Positions 20,929 through 31,437 of a stretch of 64,000 bases of DNA are shown one piece after another. Below the pieces are notes generated by a model, which saw only the letters and a list, made by a program, of their open reading frames with translations, was not told the DNA's origin and did no database searches. A program made the translations under genes and the position numbers. How positions within the stretch are numbered: the first letter of the stretch is position 1; the number at the start of each line of letters is the position of its first letter. The stretch lies in NCBI GenBank assembly GCA_963920635.1, contig OY987304.1:39014365-39078364 (forward strand), in the 5' to 3' direction. Source of the DNA: Pseudeuparius sepicola. Lineage: Eukaryota; Arthropoda; Insecta; Coleoptera; Anthribidae.

Positions 20929-21194
20929 GGCACAGAGAAGACCAGAATACAGAGAGTTCATCTTGTCAAATATGTCAAATGGAGCCCAACTTTAAATGGA
21001 AATTAATCCATTGTAGGTCACTGTGGATCCTCTTTCTCAGTTTTATAAATTAATCTATAATAAATGAAGAACGCTGTCTACTTCATAATTTATCTGAACG
21101 ATCTTATCGGGTGTGTGAAAAATTACGTAAAAGTTGAGCTCCATTTGACATATTTGACAAGATGAACTCTCTGTATTCTGGTCTTCTCTGTGCC
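20929..21194. mobile_element. MITE with 57-bp identical arms
   Basis: GGCACAGAGAAGACCAGAAT... at 20929-20985 is repeated in inverse orientation at 21138-21194 without a visible mismatch. The interior (GTAGGTCACTGTG...) recurs near 33045-33105, so it belongs to a dispersed family. Confidence 0.75.
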
Positions 21195-21599
21195 ATTAGT
21201 AAGATTGCCTACGGAGTCTTGGGTTAAAATATGCACCATTTCAGAGTTGCCAGTAAACTGTGACAAAATGTTTACTAGTAAGTTCATGGCACATGCATAA
21301 TATATATGTGCTCAGCACAAATTTATGAAAAAAAAAAATATATTGCTGGTGTTGCAAAGAGTAAGAATATCCACAGCCTATCAAACTTGTCTCACAAACC
21401 TATAAAATGTGGAATATGATACCATCCTTTTTTTTATCATCCTTTGTTAGGTACCTATTTTTCCAACAATTTCTCTTGATGTAATATTGTCTCAACCTAA
21501 CGCTATGAGAAAAGAGCCTTAATTAACCACCAAACATTGCACTATTTAACTGTCCAAGATGCCTATGAATGTACATCAATAATTCTAAAAACATCCAAA

Positions 21600-22117
21600 C
21601 TATTTGATTTGTTTTTCAAGTTCACGTATCTGCATAATAACATCATTCTTCCTCTGAATTTTAGCAAGCTGCTCTGGTTCTGGTTTTGCCAATGTTCCAT
21701 TATTAATTTTTTCTTCGAGTGCCTCAACCTCTCGCAGTCTTTTCTTCAAGTTCTTCAGTTTTTTCGATGGATCGGCTGTGGGTTCTTGATTTTTTTTGTC
21801 CGGTTGTTTGGTCGGCGAAATAGTCTCACTAATATGTGTACTTTCGAGTTGCTTGGCGACATCTTCAACTTTCGGTTTGTTTTTCTTTTTCTTCTGCGGT
21901 TTATCCTTTTCGTCCTGTATGATGAACAGTCCTGGAATAGGTCTTTGAGCAGTCTGACCAGTAGAAAGTACCAATGGTTCTTGTTTCTTGGCCATGAACT
22001 GTTTGCCTTTGCTTTCGTACAATGGGACTTCTTCTTGGGGTACGTAGCCTTCTTTTACCCTTCTTGCTTTACGCCAGGTGCCGTCAGGCCGTTGAGTGGC
22101 AGGAATAAATTGTTCTC
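21600..22117 (-). CDS. PYM: PYM exon 2
   Basis: 518 nt from acceptor CATTTTAG to the TAG stop at 21600-21602. It carries nearly the whole protein. Confidence 0.93.
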
Positions 22118-22222
22118 CTAAAATGAGGTAAAAAGCTTTGTGTAAAAATAACTCCAGATTGTTTGAAATTTTGTACCATTTTCTGTGACTATATTTGCCG
22201 CATAAGAGGCGTTGGCGCTCAT
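21600..22222 (-). CDS. PYM: PYM, partner of Y14 and Mago
   Basis: Two exons: 22177-22222 (ATG AGC GCC...; MSANASYAANIVTEN) and 21600-22117, separated by a 59-nt intron, phase 1. They give 187 residues (human about 204). The conserved N-terminal Mago-Y14-binding block is complete: GEQFIPATQRPDGTWRKARR then VKEGYVPQEEVPLYESKGKQ. The middle is lysine-rich and low complexity. The C-terminus is a long charged helix (KKLKNLKKRLREVEALEEKI and ELEKQIK), as in the family's ribosome-associated tail. PYM binds Mago-Y14 and the small ribosomal subunit and helps strip exon-junction complexes from mRNA in the cytoplasm; the fly orthologue is wibg. The start is supported by the exact match of the spliced block. 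Confidence 0.95.
22177..22222 (-). CDS. PYM: PYM exon 1
   Basis: 46 nt, 15 codons plus one base, donor AATG|GTACAA. It is too short to be noticed by ORF length; its phase joins exon 2 to make the Gly of GEQFIPATQ. Confidence 0.88.
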
Positions 22223-22465
22223 GATATTTGGGGATAATCCGATTTTGCTTATAATATCATCCTCTCTTATTTATTGCAAAATGAATAAAATTGGATTTTT
22301 AAAAATCGCTCAAAATTTGAGGTTACAAATAGAATCTAGTGACTTTGTTTTTCAATATTCTCCACGGCTCCGATATGAAATTCCCTAAAACAGTTGATTG
22401 TTGCCAATAGTGCCAATAGAAGTCCTAAGAAATCCAGTCATAACTTCCATAACCTTGAGTTCTAC

Positions 22466-22566
22466 CACAGACCACATACCTATATAATATAGGTATGTGC
22501 CACAGACCTATATAATATAGGTATGTGCCACAGACCTATATAGCTTCGCTAATATAGGTCTGTGGT
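22466..22566. repeat. Nested hairpin repeats upstream of PYM
   Basis: Palindromic 28-bp units CACAKACC-TATATAATATA-GGTATGTGC at 22473-22500 and 22501-22528, then CACAGACCTATATAG...CTAATATAGGTCTGTGG to 22566. The outer CCACAGACC and GGTCTGTGG also pair. About 240 bp upstream of the PYM start codon. Confidence 0.8.
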
Positions 22567-22645
22567 TCTACAAAACGAAAGTTATTAAAATAATAATAAA
22601 ATTGTTAGTAGATGGCGCTGCCAGCCAGAAATGTTTGTTTATGAG

Positions 22646-23449
22646 CCATCTATACCTTTTCAACTTCAAATTGGGAATAATCAATTTCAAATTGGGAATA
22701 AACAACTTCAAATTGGGATTAATCAATTTCAAATTGGGAATAGACAACTTCAAATTTGGAATAGACAACGTCAAATTGGGAATAGTCAATATCAAATTGA
22801 GAATAAACAATTATTTCAAATTAGGAATACCTATTCAATATTAAATTGAAAATCAACAACTTCATATTAAGCGATATTTTAATTACTTAGATCTAAGTAA
22901 ACACATGTATCTACTTATTGAAATTAAAAAATCATATTTTTGCCATATAAGTATTTAATCCTTGTCTATCATTTAATATTTCTGGTATATGTTTCTCTGT
23001 ATATTTCCTATAAATCTGCTGCAACTCGCTACAGTTAATTTATTATGTGTGTTATTTTGCACTACTTATATACTTTCTAATTTCAATAAGATAATTTAGT
23101 TTGCGATAATGATTTGGACTTTGTCGTCTTTCTAAGATTTCTGGCCAAGTCTTTTTGAATCTTACCAGGCAGTCTAAATTTTGCTTAATATTATAAACTT
23201 TGAGTTGTTCTTGCTGATGAGTGTTTTTTATATCATGAAGTTATTGATTTTCAATTTAATATTGAATATTCCCAATTTGAAATTGTTTATTCTCAATTTG
23301 ATATTGACTATTCCCAATTTGAAGTTGTCTATTCCCAATTTGAAATTGATTTTAATCCCAATTTAAAGTTGACTATTCTAAATTTGAAGTTGTTTATTCC
23401 TAATTTGAAATTGATTATTCCTAATTTGAGGTTGAAAAGGTATAGTTGG
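22646..23449. mobile_element. Foldback element with tandem-repeat arms
   Basis: Left arm 22646-22866 and right arm 23233-23449 are inverted copies that start CCATCTATACCTTTTCAAC and CCAACTATACCTTTTCAAC on their respective strands. Both arms are made of ~20-21-bp tandem units built on CAAATTGGGAATA plus ATCAATTT or ACAACTT. The spacer is about 366 bp. This is the architecture of Drosophila Foldback (FB) elements. No transposase ORF is present. Confidence 0.8.
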
Positions 23450-23769
23450 TTGAAAACGGTTCGGGAATTACTTTTCTGCATTCCGATTCGCTAGAAGTAA
23501 TTCAGAACCAGAACTGTTGTTGGAACTTGAAACAAATCAAAACGTTGGAGTCATAGAGATGTTGGAGTACTTGGATCGAAAATAATTAACGAAATATTTT
23601 CGGCTGTCAACCAGAGAAATGGAGTAGGAAGAACGCTTTTGACCTGCTTCGCATCCTATTTCCAGGCAAATTTAATGGCCGCCATATTGTCGTCACTTTG
23701 ACGTTTGCAGTTTGTTCTCAGCGGTAGTTGTTGTATTTTCAGCAGAGAAATGGTCAGTGTTTTTGGAAA

Positions 23770-23841
23770 ATGTCGTGTGCAGTACCAAGCTGTAAGAATT
23801 ATAAGTCTAGGAGACCTCCGGGAGCATTATTTTTTCGATAA
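23770..23841 (+). pseudogene. THAP-type zinc-finger N-terminus, truncated
   Basis: ATG then SCAVPSCKNYKSRRPPGALF and FR before a TAA. C-x4-C-KNY followed by FFR is the start of a THAP (C2CH) DNA-binding domain; the second half (C-x2-H, AVPTIF box) is missing. The upstream GCCGCCATATTG...TTTGACG looks like a promoter-proximal region. It could be a first exon with an unseen donor or a relic of a P-element-type transposase. Confidence 0.45.
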
Positions 23842-24403
23842 GTTTAGTAAAAACAATCGCCGAAATTTTGGTCACCATAGGCGCGTATCTGTATAAATTT
23901 AATGATTGAATATGTGGTTAAAAATTCTTAACTTGGGGACTGTTTGGACTTTGAGTCCAAATAAATTTGTTTGTTCAAAACATGAATGAATGAAATTGGT
24001 CAATTTATTGTGCAATTTCAATACTACCAACACGAAAGCACAAATATTCAAACATTAATAAGTAAATAAATCCGCGAATCTCTCAAATCACACGCAAAAA
24101 TGGAAAAATCTAATAAACAATAATTATAAATTGGTTAATAATTAATGTGAATACTGAGTGAACTGGAGCATAATCTCATTTCCGGTAAATTTTTTTATGT
24201 CACTAAAATTGGTATGTTTACTGCGGTATTGAGGTCGGAACACAGAAAATCCCTAGAAATACCCAAACTTGCCATGTTTTACACCTACAATTCAACTTGC
24301 ACAATTTATTGACGAAGAAATTGACAAGTGTAATACCAGCTTTAGTGATGGGTTTTAGAAAAAGGTTGTCTTATTTTTTTCAAAATTTGATAAAAAAAGT
24401 ATG
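23842..24403. other. Intergenic, no gene seen
   Basis: No supported feature. Confidence 0.4.
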
Positions 24404-24810
24404 GTGGTACTGAGCACGATAAACTTACCCACGGTATGTCATTGCGCATCTTGTGACGCGTCAGTTGCGAGTCAGAATTTAAATTGCTCCATATGTCTTG
24501 TCTGCGGCATGCAGCAATCGATTTTTTGGCAAGATTATTGTCCTTGGGAAATCTATAGTACTTAATTTCCGTTCCCTTACTGTTTCTGTTATTATTTGGG
24601 CAAACGCTGACTGCACATCCCTGGCCTATTTTAAAGCACTGTCGAGCTGGACTGGCAGTTGTTTACACTTTTTTCTTGACACACTATAAAAAATCGTAAA
24701 ACACAACCGCATTTTGAATTCGTGACTCGCAACTGACGTAGATGCGCATATTTGCCTTGTTTTCGGATTCGTTACTGACATACCGTGGGTAAGTCTGTCG
24801 TGGTACTGAG
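24404..24810. mobile_element. MITE with 11-bp flanking repeat
   Basis: ACTTACCCACGGTATGTCA at 24423 is inverted at 24776-24794. The 11-mer GTGGTACTGAG flanks at 24404-24414 and 24800-24810. A 9-11-bp duplication would fit a Mutator-like element. No ORF. Confidence 0.6.
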
Positions 24811-24832
24811 ACCCAACCTAAAAATCACACTT

Positions 24833-25616
24833 GGTTGGACCAGAGAACAAGGAAGGGGAATATAAACTCGACGGCGGCGCCTTTGATCTTCGGAAGCCGG
24901 TGGTCGCCATGTTCTTTGCTTAGAAAACAGGGCCGTATTTAGAATTTAGTGAAGGTATAGTGTAGGTCTGTACTCAGATATTTTAAATCATTTATTTATA
25001 AACACAAAACAAATCATACATATAGGTATATGTATAGAATATTGTCTTCATAGGATTAATTAAATATACCTACCCAGTTCTAAAACAGCTTCGTTTTTGT
25101 CTTTTTCATTAAAATCAGTAAGTACCTACGACTATGCGAAAAAACTTGGACATTTGTATGCGAATAGATATACTTAGTAAAAAAATCTATTTTTCCATAA
25201 AATAAACTTTATTGATGTTTCCATATAATAAGCTTATTTTTGTTTGTACATTTTCAATTTCTGTCTATAATTTTTAATGCTATTAATGCTACGTACTATA
25301 TTACACGCGTGTTTGTCGTTATTATGTACTTTAGAAGGGTGCCTAACTTCTTGATAAAAAAAAACTAAGCGCAATTAGTATTCATAATAGGTACATAGGT
25401 ATGAACACAGGTAAACGGAGTAAACCTACCACACAGGTAACAATATCATATGGCCTGTTTATGCAGACTTAATAGATCTGTTCGCTCGAAACGGTAAACT
25501 GAAAGTGACGCCTCTGGCTAAACAAAAAACATGGCTGATATAGGCTGCGCCGCCCAGATGCGCAGGCTAGCTCCGCCCCCTTGAGTTTAAATTCTCCCCT
25601 TCCTGTTGGACCTTGG
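24833..25616. mobile_element. Probable MITE, imperfect inverted ends
   Basis: GGTTGGACC...AAGGAAGGGGAATATAAACTC at the left is matched inversely by CCAACAGGAAGGGGAGAATTTAAACTC at 25580-25610. The arms are diverged; about 780 bp, no ORF. Confidence 0.45.
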
Positions 25617-26379
25617 ACCCCTTATAGAGCTCGCAATGGGATGGTTTCTTACTTATTATTGCTTGTAATTGTTAACAAAGAAAAACATTGATAAAAGTTT
25701 TAGATAAAAAATGATCTACGACAATCTTGCTTTATGAATTTCTTTTATAATTTTATTATTTTATAAGAAATAAGTCACAAAAAAAGAAAACTTGTAGGGA
25801 ATTAAAATTTAATTACCTATAGCTAGGGCTTTTGTTGACATATTTTTTTCTTAAAAAAATAAACCCGAAACCACTTCTATTGCATTTTTCAATGCAAGGG
25901 TTTGAGTGTGCTCTTTTGGTTAGATACCTACTTGGAAGAAAATCCAAGAACAATTCTGAAAAAATCACCTGGTCGCAATAGTTTTTACTGAAGATTAAAA
26001 TAATTAATATTAATATACATATAAGTAACATAATAATGAATAATCACAGAATTCTGTGACTAAGTAGTACTGCGAGTTGAACAAACCGACTCTGTAATAA
26101 CAATTTTGTATCTGGAATACTTGGCCAGAGAGCGGTGTCGCATCGGTCACAAAAAAGACTTGAGTTACGCGGAGGTATGAAGGAATATATGTATTTATAA
26201 GAGATGATAGTGCATTTTTAATAAATGTTTTCGCCCTTTTAGTGATTAAAAAATACTTATTCCTAGAGATAACAGATAACGACGTGATGGGAGTTTCACA
26301 TATCGTGGAGGTTATAGTGAGTTTCATAATTTAATTGAAATAGAAAATGTTTTTTCATAAAAAAACCGGATTATTTTCA
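25617..26379. other. Intergenic, no gene seen
   Basis: Two overlapping minus-strand open frames here show no family motif. I see nothing else. Confidence 0.4.
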
Positions 26380-26960
26380 AGGGTTACGAGAAGCAATATC
26401 TGGACCCTTTATTCCTGTTGCAACTCGACAGGTTCCGAGTCTACATGTGTCTTGGAAGCAAAGCTAAAACTTAATCCCGCGATACGTGTTCTTAAAACCA
26501 ACATTTCCTCTCTTCGGTCGGTCTCGAGTGCAGGGCTGCGTCATGGTTGCCGTTTCGAATGCTTCCACCCAGAGGCCTCCGCACAAAAAGTTTGTTCTCT
26601 CTTTGCACGAACCCCTCTGTGGTAAATGCGCCCATTACGCGGCTAATAAAGTTCGGGCTCGTTAAAAAGCGAAACTGGATGCATAAATACGAACTCCCGA
26701 CCCGGTTTATTTCACCTCTAATTAAGTGTTCTTAAACGGCGAACACGCATGCCGCTCGGCGCGGTATAAGTTTCTTGCATTAGCCTCGGCCGCTTTATAT
26801 GCAAAATAATGCCGGGGACCTTTTCAGGCCGTTGTTCGGAGGCATCGGGTTGCGGCCGAGAGGGGCAATTGCGGTTTTTTTGCAAGGGCCGCAGGCGGAC
26901 ACACCTGTCAATGTCAAGAATTATGGGGCTCCTAAACTTGCGGGGCCCCGGGGCAAATTA
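26380..26960. promoter_or_regulatory. G+C-rich noncoding island, possible enhancer
   Basis: About 580 bp much richer in G+C and CpG than its surroundings. It has no long ORF with a family signal, no inverted ends and no tandem structure. It carries homeodomain-type TAATTA (near 26719) and an octamer-like ATGCAAAA (near 26798). It looks like a conserved regulatory block, but function is inference only. Confidence 0.3.
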
Positions 26961-27210
26961 CCGAATATTGCCCTATAGCATAGCTACACCACTGCACATA
27001 GGTACTGACACCTATTACCATGTCAGATATCAAAATATTGTGCCAAAACTTGGTTACTCCTTCTTACATTTTATAATAGAGCTTTTGACTGGATATTGAG
27101 TCGCTCTGTGTGGAAGGGTCTCTACCTTTTTAAAATATTCAGTTTTTATTTGTATAGCTATATGTTTGCTGCTTCAGGGTTTTGAGTGTCTAAATTTACA
27201 AAATATATAT
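26961..27210. repeat. Fragment related to the 39070 MITE
   Basis: GTCAGATATCAAAATATTGTG at about 27020 matches the interior of the elements at 39070-39637 and 51619-56000. Only a short part is recognisable. Confidence 0.45.
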
Positions 27211-27442
27211 AGGGGAGAGTCGGGTAATATCGGACAGTGGGTAGTATCGGACAACAGCATCTTCTCAATTTCCCTAATAGATGGCGTCCTGAATTTGTCA
27301 GAAAATGTTTTATTAGAATTGCCCTAGACACATATGTTCAGTATGAGGCCGAGCTTTGAACGGTACACGTCGTGTGCTTTATTTTTTATTTTTTGCCCAA
27401 AACAAATTTCCCGGACATAAAATTTACCAGTCTATATTTCCA

Positions 27443-28767
27443 CACTGAAAGAATTACTTTCCTATGGTTAGTAAGAACTCAATTACCACAGCAAAATATC
27501 TGCATTAAATAGGCGCCGAGTGAGTTACTTTGCTACCGCAGCAAAGCACGCTTTGCTAAAGACAACTCAATTGCAGTAGGTAAGCAGTTTTGTTGAAAAT
27601 CACAATGCTGTGATAATTGAACCCTTGTATTAAGGCAAGTGAGTCAGCTCACTAACCACAAGTGAGTTGCTTAGCTACCATAGCAAATAATTTTATTGTG
27701 GTTTTGTAGGTTTTGTTGCTGTAATTGAATCAGCTCATTAATGACAATTAAGCTGCTCACTAGCCACAAGTGAGTTGCTTACCTACCATAGCAAAAAATT
27801 TATTTGTTGCCGGCGTCTTTAAAGGTTCGTAAAAATTAATATCTTCAGACTTAATGTCCGCTTGGTAGCACATTATCATTATATTATACATAATCTGCAT
27901 CCTGTCAAAAGTGTAAAACGTAGCGCAGCCAGATTTTTTGTTTTTGCTGTAGTTTCCCATTTCATGTTTTTTTTAATAACATGTTGTTCACGCGGCAACC
28001 CTACAGGTTTCTTCTACACATCCTAACATGTCCCTAAAAAATATCTTTGTGATTGAGACGGCCACGTAATAGAGAATATATTAGGGATTTGTAGTGAATG
28101 ACTCAACATGTTATAAAGAAGACATGAAATGGGAAAAACTACAGGAAAAACAAAAAAATCTGGCTGCGCTATGTTTTATACTTTTGACAGGATGCCAGAT
28201 TATGTATAATATAATGATAATGTGCTACCAAGCGGACATTAAGTATGAAAATATTAATTTTTACGTACCTTCAAAGACGGCAATGTTCCCAGAAAACAAT
28301 TATGCTAGAGCTGTCTAGGTCTATGTAGACGATCAGTACGATCATCACGGACCAACAACTGCGCGACTACTGCGGTGGGGTCGCCTGGCGGGCTCAGGCT
28401 TGCTGGCTAGCGCAAGCGCATTTGCAACTCACCGTTAATTTTAGCAAAGCAACTCACTTGTTGTAAGTGAGGGCTCGCTAGCCACAAATGAGCAGTTGAA
28501 TTACCACAGCTGAGTGCATTGCAGCATACTGCACTCACCTGTAGTAACAAAACGACTGGCTTCATGTAAGTAAGTGGGCTCACTAAAAGGAATTTCTAGT
28601 GACCTATCCTTTAACCGCAAGTAAAAATTTTGCTGTGGTAGCAACGAAGTTTTAGCAAAACAGGTTTACTTGCCACAGCAATTTTTTTTGCTATGGCAGC
28701 ATAATATCTATTTACCGCAGCAAAAAAATCTTAGCAAAGCAACTCACTTGGCGGAATTCTTTCAGTG
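27443..28767. mobile_element. Nested MITE, CACTGAAAGAATT ends
   Basis: CACTGAAAGAATT at 27443 and AATTCTTTCAGTG at 28755-28767. Both sides carry many scattered copies of CACAAGTGAGTTGCTTA and AGCAAAGCAACTCACTTG. The centre is a further palindrome (27808-28282). Confidence 0.6.
27808..28282. repeat. Palindrome with ~160-bp arms
   Basis: Left arm 27808-27966 and right arm 28121-28282 are inverted copies (for example ATGTCCGCTTGGTAGCACAT on one side, its complement on the other), with about 150 bp between. The apparent ORFs on each arm are mirror images and not genes. Confidence 0.75.
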
Positions 28768-29299
28768 CAGTCTTTATTTCATAAACGGTAAGTTCTTTTA
28801 AAATGTTCATATTATATAACATTTGTTGGTTATTTTGGAATATAAAAATGGTTTTATGGAAATTATCGGAGGGTCGTAAAAAATAAGTTGGCCACTTTTT
28901 TCCAACGGTGCTGTTCGGGTAGTATCGGACACACATATTTCGGGTGATATCGGACATACTGAAATTTTAACTGAACATTCTTATTTTCATATTAACTTGA
29001 AAAAATGCCCAAGAACACAAAAAGAAAAAGAAGATTTGACCAACTAGAGGATTACATTGGAAAAAATAAAAATGTAAAGGACAACAAATATAGCAAAGAT
29101 AATGTGCTCTGAACAGCAACAAGAAGCAGCGGAGTATATTATCTGTAGTGAAGACTTCGTCGCAAATTGGATACAGTGCATCTAGTGCCATGGTTGGACC
29201 CATAAAAATTGTTCTGAGGCAGAAAAACATTAGGTTTATTATACACTGTGTCCCGGATAAGAATGAACAGCATGGGGATATTGCAAACGGTGAGAGATA

Positions 29300-30551
29300 G
29301 AGCAACGGTTAAATGGGGAAAAAGGTGCGCAATATCGAGGTCAATAAAATGGCATAAACAGATTTCTAATATCTTTTTTCGTTTTTGAGTTATTTTGAAA
29401 AAAGTAAAATTTTGCGTTTTCGATTATATTTTTTTCTGAAGTTGTTATGACAGATAGAAAAAAAAGAAAAACACTTTCTTATGGCACTTTTTAACGGGCT
29501 TTAAGATGGCGTTTTTAGAATGATACTGATTATTCCTTTTTTTCCATTCATTTTTTTCTATTGCGGCCCTGTATTTAATAATAAGAAGTCTAATTATTAA
29601 TCAGTATTGACAACAATTTATTTTTACTTCGAAAACTTAATATTTTTAAATACGGCCCTGTCTGGTAAGTGTTTTCCTCTGTTGTTGTACAGCAAACAGT
29701 GTCGCATTGTGTTTTGGAGTAAATTCTTAGCTTTTTCTAATTGTCAGAAGAAAGCTTTAAGCCAACGAAATCAATAACTTTTGCTATTTATTAATTGCAA
29801 CAATACATTCGTTCGGCCTCTACACTATTTCTGTGTCGCAAGATATAACATGCTGACATGTTAAATTTGTCCCCATTTGAAAAAGCACCCTCCATTTATA
29901 ATGATACAAATTGTTAACTAAATGATACAGTGGGAGTTATGACAAATGACAAGGGGTTGATTTCGTTGTTTCAAAGCCTTCTAGGTGGGGGTTTTTATTT
30001 ATTTTTTATTATCGCATGTGACTGATATTAGTCTTTGCCGTCCTTTTTTTGGTTCTCCAATAATCGAAAGATAAGTTGTAAGTTAAATTGTTGACAATGA
30101 CAATACTGATTAATATTTAGACTTCTTATTATTAAATACAGGGCCGCATTAGAGAAAAATGAATGGAAAAAAGGGAATTTTCAGAATAATTGTCTCAAAA
30201 CAATTTAAAAATATTTCGTGTCATACATCATGGTATTTGCAATGAAAAGTGCTTTCAAAATCTGCAAAAAAAAAATCCAGGTCCGTATTTAAAAAAAAAA
30301 GTTGAAGATGGTTTCTCAAAAACGAAACGTAGAACAAATCTAAAAACGCCATCTTAAAGCCCGTTAAAAAGTGCCATAAGAAAGTGTTTTTCTTTTTTTT
30401 TCTATCTGTGATAACAACTTCAGAAAAAAATAAAATCGAAAACGCAAAATTTTACTTTTTTCAAAATAACTCAAAAACGAAAAAAGATATTAGAAATCTG
30501 TTTGTGCCATTTTATTGACCTCGCAACTTTTTCCCCATTTAACCGTTGCTG
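29300..30551. mobile_element. Nested palindromic element
   Basis: Outer arms 29300-29522 and 30332-30551 are near-perfect inverted copies (GAGCAACGGTTAAATGGGGA... versus its complement). A second inverted shell lies inside (29537-29625 with 30097-30176, sharing ACAGGGCCGCATT-type sequence). No ORF. Confidence 0.72.
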
Positions 30552-31237
30552 CGACATTTGTAAGGGGAATTAATTCATGTCCGATACTACCCGACGTTTT
30601 CAGAAAATTACAAAAAGAAGCCCACTTTTGTTTTCAACGAGTGGAGTTTTTGTTTAAGTTTTTTTGTTTAATTTTATTATGTATTCTATTCTGCAAAGAG
30701 TATAGTTTATTTTAAGCAAAAATATGTTAATATATAATTTTTTTGATAAAAATTATTTGAATTTTTCGAAATGTGTCTGATATTATCCGACTCTCCCCTA
30801 CCTAAAATAGTCACTCCTTGTTGATATCGACTGATACGAACTTACTACGTAGAAATACATGAAAATAAACCAAAGCTACAATTTATACAGCCAAAAGTTT
30901 ATTCCAAAAGCCGTACAGCTGACCATATCATCTCTTTTGCCTCGCACAGTATTTATAAACGATAAACTAATAAGTACAATTATACTTTAAGTTCTTAATA
31001 ATTATTAAACGCTTAAAAAGTTGCTTAAAAAGGCAATACAACAAAAGTAACATCAAAACCCAAAGATTTGTTACAATCGGCAACTAGGTATCAACCATCA
31101 TCAAATATAGCCTCCAGTGAGGTCATAATATCGTGGAATGTGGATGAACAATATGGCCATTTTCAAAGCGTACTTTATTACATTTTTTCTGTGCTTTTAT
31201 ATTCAAACGAAATTACGGTGAAATCCAAGGTTCCTAA

Positions 31238-31243
31238 TTTATT
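31238..31243 (-). other. Polyadenylation signal of clip protease gene
   Basis: AATAAA on the minus strand about 33 nt after the stop codon. Confidence 0.5.
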
Positions 31244-31275
31244 TTTAAATATACAAAAATGAAAAATAATAAACA

Positions 31276-31437
31276 TCAGTTTGGCCACACAATACTCTCA
31301 ATCCAGTTAAGATATTTTGAGACCCTCGTGTAAACTCCAGGTATTTTCCCACCACAACCGGATCCGTAGGAAGTCACTCCAACTAAAGAATATGTTCCGA
31401 TTTTGTTTAGGATTTGCAAGGGACCTCCGGAATCTCC
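31276..31437 (-). CDS. Clip protease exon 8 (catalytic Ser)
   Basis: Starts [10 protein letters not shown], continues [20 protein letters not shown] and ends [12 protein letters not shown]. This is the regular C-terminus of the family. Confidence 0.94.
   Translation of the reverse strand, partial: GDSGGPLQILNKIGTYSLVGVTSYGSGCGGKIPGVYTRVSKYLNWIESIVWPN

Larger units (their letters stand above)
27211..30800. mobile_element. Composite DNA transposon with TCGGACA repeats
   Basis: Terminal inverted repeat TAGGGGAGAGTCGGGTAATA plus TCGGACA; the right end at 30774-30800 differs at two positions. The subterminal motif CGGGTARTATCGGACA recurs near 27240, 28916, 28939 and, inverted, at 30577-30592. 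The interior is filled by two further insertions (27443-28767 and 29300-30551). No transposase ORF remains. The superfamily is not identified. Confidence 0.65.

Noticed and set aside
21537..22121. 194-codon plus-strand ORF
   Set aside because: Antisense of PYM exon 2.
22466..22566. CRISPR-like repeat array
   Set aside because: Adjacent palindromic units without unique spacers in a eukaryotic context.
22568..22849. ORFs rich in NLKLxIPN or NFKLGI repeats
   Set aside because: Translation of the tandem-repeat arm of the foldback element; the repeat peptides have no independent support.
27760..28318. Short ORFs sharing a MYNIMIMCYQADIK peptide
   Set aside because: Mirror copies from the arms of the 27808-28282 palindrome.
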